From: Micropterus salmoides
Taxonomy: Eukaryota; Chordata; Actinopteri; Centrarchiformes; Centrarchidae
Length of the DNA stretch: 64,000 bases
NCBI RefSeq assembly: GCF_014851395.1
Contig: NW_024044681.1
Location: 1,643,413-1,707,412 of the forward strand
Direction: 5' to 3'
The notes beneath the pieces are model-generated. The model had not been told where the DNA came from. It saw only the letters and a list, made by a program, of their open reading frames with translations, and ran no database searches. Below, in pieces: positions 37,890 through 50,500 of this stretch (position 1 is its first letter; every line of letters starts with the position of its first letter). The translations under genes and the position numbers were made by a program.

Positions 37890-38425
37890 TCTTGTACTTC
37901 TACATCTCAGAGGAAATTACTGTACTTTTTCCTTTTCTGGTTAGTTTATGATCCCCTTCCTGTCCAATGAAAACCCCGTATCTCCAGGTGTTGGCTTTAA
38001 ACTGCAGGATGAAGAGTTCCTTTAAGTTCTGAGAAAATCTTCCTCCTCCTTCAGCTGAATAAACTCTTTGAACCTCCTTGGATCAGCTGAAAAATGCATC
38101 GTCACAAAGCTGAAAACAGGCTGTTTTTCTGACTGTTTAGAGACACGAGGTTCTCACAGGACAAAGACACCACAAACACATGATGATCTTATAGACCATG
38201 ATGCATTGCTGCAGATTAAACTACCCAACAGGATATAAATGAGTTAAAACATCCTCATTAATGCAGCAGGAATATTAATCCAGAAACAGCAGATATAAAA
38301 GAGAAACATGTTACTGCAACATGAGTACTTTTGCTGTGGTACTTAAAAACATTTTGGGGATAATACTTACATTACATAAAATAAAGTATAAAAGTAGGAC
38401 CTGAATACTTCTTCCACCACTGCCA
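37890..38425 (+). repeat. Second long copy of the 'AAGTAAAAGTA' repeat family
   Basis: Shares CTTTAAACTGCAGGATGAAG, CCTCCTTGGATCAGCTGAAA and CTTATAGACCATGATGCATT with the copy at 30160-30965, same orientation. Ends GACCTGAATACTTCTTCCAC. Confidence 0.7.
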
Positions 38426-38429
38426 ATAG

Positions 38430-39150
38430 TTAAATTTGCCAAAAAGCTGATGATACAGGACTTCCTGATTCACTTGTGTGTTGTAGTGCAGTTACCCGGT
38501 AATCATCTTCTTTGAGAAGCGACGAGGACAAACAGAAGAAAACCCGTCACATGAATGAAAACTTCACAGGATCTTCTGTTAACTTTTTAATCCTGGAAAA
38601 ACAAAACTACAAACACACACACACACAAATAAACAAACCAGGACTCCTCCTTCAGTTTCATTACCAGAATATTTATTTTATTCTTTTTCCTATTAAAACA
38701 CTAGCTGCCATATTTAATAAAACAGCCAACGGCCAAGTGCCTCAGTCCTCATCCTCCAATCAAATCTTCTCAAACAGGTCACATGGGTCTGCGGGCGTGT
38801 CCTTGGCTTTGCTGCTGCAGTGTGAACGAGCTGGGCCCCGTGGTCGTTGCAACCGATGTCGCCGCTTGTCACGTCGCGCCCCGCTTTGTTGCTGCTAAAA
38901 GGTGGTCGTGTCGGGCGGAGTCGGGCGTGGTCCCCTGTAAACCGTCTCCGTTACCACAGAAAGTCTAGTATTGCATCGTTTACTGGCGGCCAGCAGAGGG
39001 AGGGTCTCCTCGTTTAAGACAAGTTTCTCTTTTTTGTTTTCCCCATTTTCTTAAAAATACTGCCTTGTTTGTACGTATATGTATTTAAATATATATATAC
39101 ATAACTGTACATTGGTGCCTCCTGGAGGAAATTTAAAAATAACGTAATGA
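38430..39150. other. Intergenic sequence with a GC-rich patch
   Basis: 38780-38960 is clearly richer in G+C and CpG than its flanks. No gene or repeat was recognised; frames across it lack any known domain. Confidence 0.3.
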
Positions 39151-39164
39151 AAAGAAAATAATTT

Positions 39165-39545
39165 TTGCTTTTTGCTGGAGTGGCAATGACCTTGAGAGGA
39201 AAGGTTACACATTTTTAGAAATACGCTGATTCCCATTCCTGCTGAGAGTTAGATGACGATGAATATGAAGCTAATACAAGCTAAGTAAGCTTAGCATAAA
39301 GGCTGAAAACAAGGGGAAACAGTTAGCTTGGCTCCATCCAAAAGTAACAAAATCCACCTACCAGCACCTTTTAGGCTAATTAACAAGTTGCTGTTTATGT
39401 CATTTGTTTGTACAAAAAAAGTGTACAAATGACCAGTCGTCTTCATGCTAAACTAAGCTAACGGTCTCCTGGCTTCACATTTAGCGTAAAGACTCTCAGC
39501 AAGAAAGCGAATAAGTGTAATTCTCAAAATCTTTTTCCCTTCATG
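39165..39545 (+). repeat. Dispersed fish repeat ('AGCTAAGCTAACGGTCTCCTGG' type)
   Basis: AGCTTAGCATAAAGGCTGAA, AACAAAATCCACCTACCAGC and CTAAGCTAACGGTCTCCTGG, then CAGCAAGAAAGCGAATAAGT. A repeat of this kind is spread through percomorph genomes. Confidence 0.55.
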
Positions 39546-40779
39546 ATCCAAAGAGAGGTCACTCCATCAGTCTGATTGGTTTGACTGTTGCCGGGCAGAA
39601 AATAAGACTAAATGCCGGAGGAAGGAGAAGAATTTATGAAAAAGAAAAAAGTAATTAAATATTTGGGAGTAAGTGTGGGAACGGGGAGAGACTAGCAGAG
39701 AGACAGAGCTGTAATGTTGGAAACACAAAACAAATATGAAAAATAATATGGGGATAACTGAGGAAGAGCTGTGTCGATGTGGAAGAGTCTGTTATTTTAA
39801 TCCATCAAATTATCTTCTGTGGCTATCATGTTAATGCTTTGTTGTGCCGTTTAATTTAGTTTTTGGTGTTTTTATTCTTCATTAGTCGTCATTAAATCCC
39901 ATGTTCAGACTCAAACTAACAGTGAACATATCTCCTAACGAGTCCTGTGTGTCTCACAGTGCGATGTCTCTCTCTCTCAAAGAGCTCCATTACTGCCCAA
40001 AAAATATTAAAATTCACCAGTGAGCCTCACTGCCTGACATGTTCCTTCATCACCATGAACTCAGTCCCACGCAATAACGCCCTGAAGGGTCCCAAATTCT
40101 TCAGTCCTTGTGGTCTTATTTTCTTAAAGCAACATTATGTTGCAATTTTATCTTTAAAAAACAGATTTAAAATATTTTTATGGTACACAGACTTTTTATA
40201 ATGCAATTTTCTTAAACCAAATGATAAATTAAGTGATTAATGAATAATAAACATCATTTGTTGCAATGATTAGATAAGATGGGATAATTTTTTAACGGTG
40301 ATGACAAAAGAAAAACACAAGATTATGTAGATTTTTGTCTTGGTAACAGATGATACTTTCAACTCTTCCTCTAAAAAAACTGCTCACAGCTTCGTCCACA
40401 CTGAGGCCAAAACCTGCGAGGAGGGGCGGTGTGTGGGTGCCGCTTTATTTTAAGAGGTCATAAAGCCAAAAGGGCTAATTTCCTCCTGTTTGTTTGCTAA
40501 AAACTACAGAAAAAGTGTTGAGAGATCTGCACATGGGATTTACTGACTGTAAGAAACATAACAGAAAATAGCCAGATATTTCCTTTAAGAGGAAGTGAAC
40601 TGCCTGGTGGGAAGACAATAAAAATGAATTTAAATGGCAAACACATCCCACTCTGGGTCACTTTTCTGAGCCATTATGTGTTTCTGTCCAGCTGCTAAAC
40701 TTCACCTCATTCATTTTTAAAAATCTGCTTACATCCCTCTGCTGCTTCAGGTGTCGCCACATAACATCAACAAACCAAA

Positions 40780-41451
40780 AGAAGATATTTTTTCCTCTTT
40801 TATTATGAAATAGTGCTACAATTTACATTGCATTTCCTCTCCTGACTCCCCACTGTCTGATGCTGATGTGTGTTGTTTATGCGTGTTCAGATTTGTAATG
40901 CTGGGAAAACCTGGTAAAAACAAAGATAAATGATAAATACTCTCAGTTCCTGCCAAACGGTCAGAGAGGTGTGACACAGTATGTGAAATAATTATCCATC
41001 CTGTTAAAATCTGGTTCTTCTTAAAAGCTTCTCTAGACAAAAATAGTCAATTCTTAGGACTGAATAGAAACACGAATCACTCGATCAGATGGGCAGTTAT
41101 TTACAGTGCTTGTGTCGTGTGTATGTGTTGTGACTGTGCTGTCTGTTGACATTAAGTCTGTGCTCCACATAACAGACCAACCAAACCAAACGCATGGAGG
41201 AGGGGGTGGGAAATAAAAAAGAAAAAAAAGAAAAGAAAATGAGGTAAAGAAAAAAAATCTTAAAAGTTAAAATCTTAAAAGTCTGTTCAGAAAAGTGTTT
41301 TGGAGAACAGGAAGCAGGACGTCCTCTCCCCGTCCCGTTTACTTATTGGCCAGATTCACTTTGAATGTGTGGAGGTGGAAAAACCTAGAGGGGGTGATGA
41401 CTGATGAGCCAGGAGGGCCAATGGCAGGCAGGCAGGAGGAGGTAGAGCCAA
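40780..41451 (-). other. cnot2: CNOT2 3' UTR (inferred)
   Basis: Non-coding stretch between the CNOT2 stop and the candidate polyadenylation signal. On the transcript it contains a U-rich stretch with C interruptions (plus-strand A-rich 41205-41280). No repeat family recognised. Confidence 0.5.
40799..40804 (-). terminator. cnot2: Candidate CNOT2 polyadenylation signal
   Basis: AATAAA on the minus strand, about 650 nt beyond the CNOT2 stop codon. It is followed 25-45 nt downstream by the U/GU-rich stretch TTTTGGTTTGTTGATGTTAT, the usual cleavage-factor context. Another AATAAA lies further down (near 40444), so alternative sites are possible. Confidence 0.5.
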
Positions 41452-41538
41452 TCAGACGGCCTGCTGGGCAGGATTGTAGTTGAATGCGGAGGGAACGTGA
41501 GGTCGCTCTTCTAGTTTGTCATATTCCAGATGAAACTC
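41452..41538 (-). CDS. cnot2: CNOT2 coding exon 14 (C-terminus and stop)
   Basis: Encodes residues 514-541, EFHLEYDKLEERPHVPSAFN then YNPAQQAV, with stop TGA at 41454-41452. The acceptor TTTTTTAG precedes GAG at 41538. The final residue is Val where the mammalian protein has Phe. Confidence 0.95.
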   Translation of the reverse strand, partial: EFHLEYDKLEERPHVPSAFNYNPAQQAV

Positions 41539-44500
41539 CTAAAAAACAAAGAGACAGAGTCAGATTTACTTTTGCGTGAGGGCACATTTTAGATTGGGCT
41601 CATTATATTCTGTGTAAAAAAGTGTTCACAATACAGCTTTATATAACGGTTATCTTAAATGGTCAAAATGCTCATGTATAGTTCTAACAACAGTTCACCA
41701 ATAGAATAACAATAAAACTGAAGCTGTTTAAGCTGCGTGGCGCCACTTAGTCGATCAAAAGAAATTTAATTAGGGCTGAAACAATTCATCGTAAATCATA
41801 ATTACTAGATGAGATGAAGGCACAATTCTTAGCTGTAAATGTAGAAACATGCATTTGTTGTTATTGTTCTGACTGGTTAGTCCGTGAGTTTGGATTTTAA
41901 TGTTACAGATATGAGTTACACAGCTGCTCCCGGTACTGTGGGCGCCAAGCTAAAGTATTACTTGATGAATCGATGAAACAATTGGTAAAATACTCAAATA
42001 CTAAAATAATCGATAGCTGCAACCCTAACTTTAATGAGCAACTATTTCAATAAATTATTGTTTAATTAATTTCTTTTGTAAAAATGCCAAAATGTGCAAC
42101 TACAATCTCATAATAATTTAAAATGAATTATGTTTTTTATTGGCCAGAATAGCTTTTAATGAAAATGATTACCTAAACCATCTTATATTAAATGTTTTAC
42201 CAAATTCTCTCTCTCTCTCTAAGTATTTGAACACCCTGCTATTTTGCAAGTTCTCCCACTTAGAAATCATGGAGGGGTCTGAAATTGTCATCGTAGGTGC
42301 ATGTCCACTGTGAGAGACATAATCTAAAAAAAAAAATCCAGAAATCACAATGTATGATTTTTTAAAAAACTATTTATTTGTATGATACAGCTGCAAATAA
42401 GTATTTGAACACCTGTCTATCAGCTAGAATTCTGACTCAAAGACCTGTTAGTCTGCCTTCAAATTGTCCACCTCCACAAGGCTGGAAAGGGCTACGGGGA
42501 AATTGCCAAGCAGCTTGGTGAAAAAAGGTCCACTGTTGGAGCAATCATTAGAAAATGGAAGAAGCTAAACATGACTGTCAGTCTCCCTCGGACTGGGGCT
42601 CCATGCAAGATCTCACCTCGTGGGGTCTCAATGATCCTAAGAAAGAAACCCAATAGAGAATCTTTGGAGGGAGCTCAAACTCTGTGTTTCTCAGCGACAG
42701 CCCAGAAACCTGACTGATCTAGAGAAGATCTGTGTGGAGGAGTGGGCCAAAATCCCTCCTGCAGTGCAAACCTGGTGAAAAACTACAGGAAACGTTTGAA
42801 CTCTGTAATTGCAAACAAAGGCTACTGTACCAAATATTAACACTGATTTTCTCAGGTGTTCAAATACTTATTTGCAGCTGTATCATACAAATAAATAGTT
42901 GAAAAATCATACATTGTGATTTCTGGATTTTTTTTTTTTAGATTATGTCTCTCACAGTGGACATGCACCTACGATGACAATTTCAGACCCCTCTATGATT
43001 TCTAAGTGGGAGAACTTGCAAAATAGCAGGCTGTTCAAATACTTATTTTCCTCACTATATATATATATATATATATATATCTCTATCTAGATAGATATAT
43101 AGATAGAGAGAGAGAGAGATCTGCAAGGATTAGTCGATTAATCTGCAAGTATTTTGATCATTGATTAATTGTTTGAATCATTGTTTTAAGAAAATTACTG
43201 CTAAAATTGCTTTTTCTTGTCTTAACTGATAGTAAAACTCAACATCTTTGGTTTTTGGACTGTTGGTCACCAAAATGACACATCTGAAAAAGTGACCTTG
43301 GGCTCTAGAAAATAGGGCTGACAGACATCACGACGTTGAGCCGGCATCGTGATTGTAAAACCCCCGCCCCCAGCAAAAAAAATCTGAAATGTTCATATTA
43401 TACCACCCTGTGAAAGCACGTTTTAATGACCACAGACATTATTGTTATTGTTTTTAAGTATGTTTTGCACCTGCCTGGGAATTCTCTTCTCCCCACACTC
43501 TGACACACATACACCTCTGAGGTACTGAGGTACTAAGACTGAGAACTCGTCTTTTTTCCGTATATTTCCACCAGCGATACGTTATCAGAGCAGGTGAGCC
43601 GCACGTCGGCTTGTTAATGACGCAGCCTATCAAACAACTGAAACCAACATCTGCACCCTGTGTGCTCACTGCTGTTTTACCTGGTCTGTGCGTAAAATAT
43701 CCACCGACACTTGTAATGTAAGTTAATAGTCTACCATTTTTTTTTAACCGAGTCAATTCTGTGCAAAAACACACGCACATAAAACGACTGCTGCCTACAC
43801 CAGAAAATATTTAAGAAACTGAATTTTGAAAAATCTTTAAACTTCAAACTGATCGATTAGCAATATCTATAGTGATTCATTTGAACAGGTATAAAGTGTG
43901 TGTGTGTGTGTGTGTTTACCTTGGCCACCTTCCTCCAGTTGAGGCAGTCGAAGAAGTAGTAGGTCCCTCTCTCGTAGGCGTTGGTCTTCAGCGTGGGCTC
44001 CATACCCGGGGCCCGGGTGATCCAAACCCGCTCCTCTTTATGGTACCTCCAGTCCCTGTTAAACCTGGACACACACACACAGACACACAGACACACACAC
44101 ACACAGAATAACAGTTCACTTCTGACTACTCTAACATTATAACTAATTAAAACTCCCAGAGGCAGGACTGTTTTAAATGACTTACTGGGACACTTGAATT
44201 GAACAGAGCGATCAATAGTGTTATTAGTTACAACTGTGCTTTTCCTGCTACAACAAGTCAACATGTCCTGCTGGGAAAAATACTAACTAAAGGCATCTAG
44301 CTGTTTTGCTTTTTTAGATTGACTTTTTATTAAATTGTAAAAAAAACATGTTTGGGAAAAAAACATTTTATTTTCTTTATAGATGTACGTGCCATTTTAC
44401 ATTTGAGAATTCAAAAGACGAACTTTTAGGAAAAAACACACATCTTGATATGGGACATCGTGTCATGAGATGAAAATTAGAAACACAACTAAGAGTAACA

Positions 44501-47500
44501 TCATCAGACTACAATTTGACTGTTAACCATAATGCAATTAAAACATTCAGTTTTAGTTATTACAGGATAACTACAACCTCAAATTTTAACCTCATTACAG
44601 ATCCGCTCTAAGAAGTGTGATTGTATAGAAGTCTATGAGAAAATGAGGCTACTTCTTCTCTAATGCTCCCATTTAGAGGAAAAGTTGAAAAAGCTTATTA
44701 GAAGTCAGATTTTTTGAGTAAGTACTTGGACTGTCCCCAACTACGGATTTACGTAGTCAAATCAGAATTGTCAAGTCCTGCTTATAGTCGAATCATGTGT
44801 GTTTTTGTGCGCGGCGATTGCGAGCCGAAGCTAAACTGAGGCTTGTTGTTGACCATTTTTCTCTCTCTCTCGCCTGCCATTCACCGGCCTTGTGCAGAGT
44901 TTTTGCGTGCATGCACGTCGCGGTTCCTCGCGGGTCTATTTCAAGTAGCCGGCTGTTTAAAAACGATAAAATATTCTTTGTGTGGTTCATCAACGGTAAT
45001 ACATTATCCGAAAATCCCGCGAGGTGCCGACAACTCGGCACAACACCAGTGAAGCTGGAGCTCGGTCTCTTCATCAAGTGTTCCTCTTCTGCCCAAGGCT
45101 ACGCCGTAGACGCTAACGCCTACACGCTGCGCTACAATTTTGGATTTATTCACGCACTTTAAAAACATTTATTGGAAGTTTTTTTTTCTTTTTACACGTT
45201 TATTTACAGCATTAAACGTTGAAATGTATATTGTAATAGACTGTATGTTAACTTATTGGGAGAAAACTGGTGGTTCTATGTAAAATCGGACATTGAGCAC
45301 CACCATATGACCAAACTGGCGTGATCCTTGTTTCACTGCAAAGCTTCAACTGTGAGATTGACAGTCGAATCAGGCTCCGCCCATCGAGGCATCGACGGGT
45401 CAGCCCTAGTAAGTACATTTTGTATTTAACTAAACAAAACTTTAAAATCCAAGCAGACACATACCAGCTTTTTTTTTTTTTTTTACAGTACATCCAAAAC
45501 TCATCTGAATTAACATATGCCAACAAAATTAGTGTGTAGCTCCTCTTTAAACGCCTTCCTTTAAGGAAGTTTGCATGTTAGTCGAGTGTGTGTGTTCTCA
45601 CAGTTCTACTGCAGCCAGTAGTTGTAGCAGGTCTCCTCCATTCATGTAGTAGAGATAAAACAGCAGATCTTCACCATACCGAGACAACTTGATAGCTGCT
45701 AACTGAAGACATTTAAGGAGGAAGGAAACAAATCTACAATTAAAGATTCATTTAATTTAAGTCAAGACACCTGATTAAAACATTTTCCTGGGACAAATCA
45801 TAGATTTTTTTACCACTACAATGAAAGAAAAAGGATCCCTCTGGTGTACATACCTTGTCCCTTATGTGGATGTTGGTTAAATACTCTGAGGGGACGTGGA
45901 AGTCTGCAGGAAAAGGAGGCAAAAAGAGCTGAAAACACTGTAAAACCTGTGTGTACTACTTCTTCCACCAAAAAATGTATCAGCCAGGGACTGGTAGATT
46001 AAAACTTGGAGAATAGGGCTCGACGATTCGGCCAAAAATGTTATGATAAAAAGTTTCATCTTTCGATATCGATAACTATCACGATGAGTATTCAAATCGT
46101 TGTTTCTTTTGAGTTTAAAAGCTGATTTCTCCTCATGGGAGAAAGTAGCAGAAACCTCATGGTTAATTGCGCTTTAAACCAAGGTGGATCACCTCACAAA
46201 TCAGAGGTTGAACATTCAAAACAATTAGGATAAAATCTTTGTCAACAAATACGCACGAGTAAAATTAAGTAAAGGCTTTTTTCAGTCCTTTTTCTAAAAC
46301 AAAATAAACATCTTAATAAAAGAAAAAGTCCTAATTCGTGTATGATTCAAGTGAATATAGTCAAATATTTAATGAACCTTTGTTACATTGTTATTGAAAA
46401 ACATTATATTGCAATAATTATTGTTATTGTTTTATTGTCTGGGCATATTGGAGAAGTCTTTTTGTGAACAAGCGTAAAAGTAATGCTAGACATTCAGTGC
46501 AGAGAAGTTTCATCTGTTCAGTGACACTCAGAGCAACATGATTGTCACATTGCAGTTGTGCTGCAAGTCCAATATTCCTTCCATAAATACTGTGGTCTGA
46601 GGCCCGAGAGGGTCCGGTAAAGTAAATGACATGAGTCCATTTATTTTTAATGGACCCATGTAATATGTTTTATACTTTCTGTGAATATAATCCAATTAAT
46701 CTTATTTCCATCCTGTACAGGCGCCTTATTTTGAAAACCGGACGTTGTCACATGTGTTTCCTCCTCGCGCTAAATTCATCCAGTCCGACCCAGTTTGATA
46801 AATAATGTTGTATGTGGTTCTCGTACGGCGTAACATGAAGACTTCACAGCCTCTCTTCAGGTAGGACTCTCATACTGCAACACTTGTCTTTGTAAAGAGA
46901 CAAACTAACAGGGACGTTACAGTTACCGTAAACACTTGAGTACGTGTGCACTCCAAATTTAGGTGCGGCTAGCTTAATCGCCTTCTCGTCTTGTGAGTGA
47001 CAGAAACACTCAAAGTGTTTTTTTCCTAAGAAGTCAGCCACAGATGGAGTGGATGTCCTAGGAGATAATTCAGCAGAACAGAGTCTTCAAACAGCCATTT
47101 TTGCGTCTTTCTTGGACACTTTAAAATGCCTCCTCACTGGCGACACGCCAGTGTAATTGTCTAGTAAATTTTCTTCGTCCTTTCTTAGGCCGAACACCGA
47201 AAGTGCTTTTTCTTGGCGATTTTCGGCAGATTAATTTCGGTGGCCGAACATTCGGCGCATCCCTAACACATTAGGTGTCAACAATCTAAACTCACCTATG
47301 TCCTGCGGTCGGCACGGAGCCGACGCCCAGGGAGACGCAAACTTAGGGTAGAGATTCCTGATGGAGAGAGAGAGAGAGACATAGAGAGACAAGATGTTTT
47401 ATAGAAGTTCAAACCACGAGAATTGTGTCATGATGTGAACATCTGAGACACTATCAGATCAAACTGAATTATGCTGCGCTCTAGGCCAGAGGCTGGTGTT

Positions 47501-50500
47501 TCTGAATGTTTTAGTGTACTTCAAGAAAGTAAATACAAAATAAAAGTACCAACACACTGTTCTCTGGGTTTGTTTGTGCAGCTAATTGTTACCCAGCACC
47601 TGTGAAAGATCCGGGTTCGATTCCCGCTGTGACACGTCCTTCAATGTTTCCCTGAGCGAGACACTTAACCCCTCGTTGCTCCAGAGGCGTGCGACCTCTC
47701 ACATGAATAGCAAATATAAGTCCCTTTGGATAAAAGCGTCAGCTAAATGTATAATTGGAATGTAATATTCCAGGCATCTTTAAGTTTCACTTGGATCCGC
47801 CATTAACATGCGGGGTCAGGTCCATATTCATGTCTCAGGAGACAACTGTCAGAAACAGGGAGGCAGGTACAGGTTTATAAAACAGGGCCTGTGCAGGACT
47901 CCGTCCTACACTCCAAAGATGCTGATGTTCTGCTGATCCTAGGTCTGTAGTGGCTCTGTTATCACCACGTGACTGTAAAATAGGGCTGGACGATTAATTG
48001 AAAAGTAATCGAAACTGAAATTTCGGACTTCTAACCGACGTCATTTTACCATGTTGGTTATTTAATCCAAGATTCGTCTCGGTAAGCTAGCTGGCGAGCT
48101 AGCTTCACGTTATGAGCTGTTTTCTATACAGTTTCCTTTGGTCAATTTGATTGATTGTTAATGGCGCTGAGAGTAGCACATAATTATGATACACAACGGC
48201 CGCATTCACATTCCAGTTGTGACCTGACTTTACAATCATGAACGACGCATCGCTCGCGGATCAGCTGCTCAGATCAGGACTTGATTTCAGTGGAACTTTC
48301 TGTTGCTGCAGAAGAAAGGTTCATTAAAAATGTATTTTTGAAAGCAGTATTTATTTTATTGTCGTGACTGTTAATTAGCACGTGCCTAAAACAACCTCAG
48401 GTTTGATTTAAAAGCTGGTAGCTAAATAAGACACGTGTAATTTTGCGATTCATAATCCGAATGGTCGATTATTCAATAATCGACAGATTCACCGACTATC
48501 AAAATAGTTGCAGCCCTAGTGACCTACAAGTAACATTTACTACCAGACCGACAACTTACTCGCTCGCATCACCGTCACTTTCCACCACTCGCTCTCTCAC
48601 ATTCGCTAAGCCACACACTCAGTACGCACACACATTGCACCGCCCTTAATATACCTAACTTCCTGCTCTGATTACAGCACCTGTCATGAAGATGTCCTGT
48701 GACGAATGAGGGGGGAAGCTTGCCAAGCGTTGAGTGTTACTGATACCATTCATTAGTTTCACATTGATATTAACAATCGTGTGAAATTTTAGAAGCAGCG
48801 CTTATTCATTCAGCAGCGGCAAATATAAGTGAGCACGTCTTTGTTACGTGCACAGACTGTCAGGCGTTGCCTTTTTCTCTGTCAAAATTACCAGTTAACA
48901 TTTAGATGATACATTTTTGACATTTGTGTATCGAAAAAACTATCCCAACTTAAATAGCACATTTACAATACAAACCTCATCAGTGAACTACGAAAAAACC
49001 CCAAACAGATAAAATAAATAATCGTTAATTAATCGTAATCGAGGTAAAATGTTTGTCGTACTCAGGTGAGTTGAGGTTGAGGCCGAGCGTGGTGAGGTCG
49101 GAGCCCAGCGCCAGGTGGACCATGCCGGGGTCCGTCTCTGCTGCCCGGATGAACGTCAACAAGCCGATCATCCCAAACTGGTCAGTTACCATACCGACGG
49201 GGATGTTGGTCACACGCCCTGAGGTACAGAGAAAACACACAAAGACAGTTTAGACCGAAACTCTTATTTCTACGTGGCTGCATCGTGACCCGTCCTGTGT
49301 GCGTCTCACCGTCAGGAAGAACCTGAATCCCTTTCTTCTGCTGGTTGTTGTTGCTAGGTGCAGAGCTCTTATCGCCGGGGAACTTTGGACCATCTGAGTT
49401 AGAGTTAGACTTTCCTGATGAGTTCAGATTCTGGTTGGACAGAAACAGGAGAAAAAAAAAAGACGAGTCAAAGACAGGACGTAAAGAAAGTAAAAAATAA
49501 ACATTACAGAGAAAGAAAGTCAAAGACGGGAGACCGATGAGAAAACCGGGCCTAAAGACTCGCTGTCCAGCTGGTGTGAGAAAAAATTACATCTGTTGTT
49601 TACTAAAGTAGATTTTTAAAGAGTTTCCAACAAATAAAAAACTCTTAAGTGACAAAACCTCCCAAATACTGTTTAGTCTTGATTTTCAATCATTTCCTCA
49701 AGTACAAGTACCTCTAAATTGTATAATAAAACATTATAATCATCATTAACATCACATGTTGTTTATTGTCCTTGGATACAGCAACGATTATTATTGGTCC
49801 TCGGGTCAGGGTGAGGTTGAAGTGTCATGTCAATGTAGAACAGATCTTCCGGTGGCTAAGCTACTAGCGACATCAGCCAACAAGGCAAGTTTATTTGTTC
49901 AGCACATTTCAACAACAAGGTAATTCAAAGTGATTTACATAAAACATAAAAGCAACAGGGAAATATAAAAAAGTTTTATAAGTTAAATAGAAAATAAAAA
50001 CCGGCAGGTTTGCTTATTTTACTCCTTTGATTCCCCATCTCCCACTTTACCCCCCCTTTTTTTTTTTTTACACTTAGGGACTCTAACCTTTCTTCAGATA
50101 AATCGTCACTGTAAATCCAGATTGTCCACGCTACAAACTCTGGAAAAAGCGGTTGACAGCGGGACCCTGTCAACAAGTTACTTAGGGATTCTTACCCTAA
50201 AGGGACTTTAACCCTTTAACACTTAGGGCACAAACATTTTATAAAATGAAAATGATTAGCGGTGCTATTGCAGCGGAGAGCAGTAGATGGACTGAATGGC
50301 AAAATAAAGAAGAAGATAAGTAAAGTAAAAACAACAAAAAAGGGCTCTAACCGTTTTGCTGTCTTCGCTGGTGCTGGTGGGGTCTTTTGTTTGGTAGTTT
50401 GGCCCAGGGAGAGCTGGGAAATCTTCGTTATGGATGGAGAAGTCCTGCGACTGTTCACTGGACGGCTTGGTTACCATTCCAACTGGAAAATAAGCAGGGA

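Noticed and set aside
38512..38898. 128-codon plus-strand frame
   Set aside because: It includes a (CA)n translation and runs through the CpG-rich patch without any family resemblance.
43313..43340. TAGGGCTGACAG as the left end of the hAT element ending at 45408
   Set aside because: That pairing would include CNOT2 exon 13, and the element ending at 45408 has an exact target duplication starting it at 44726.
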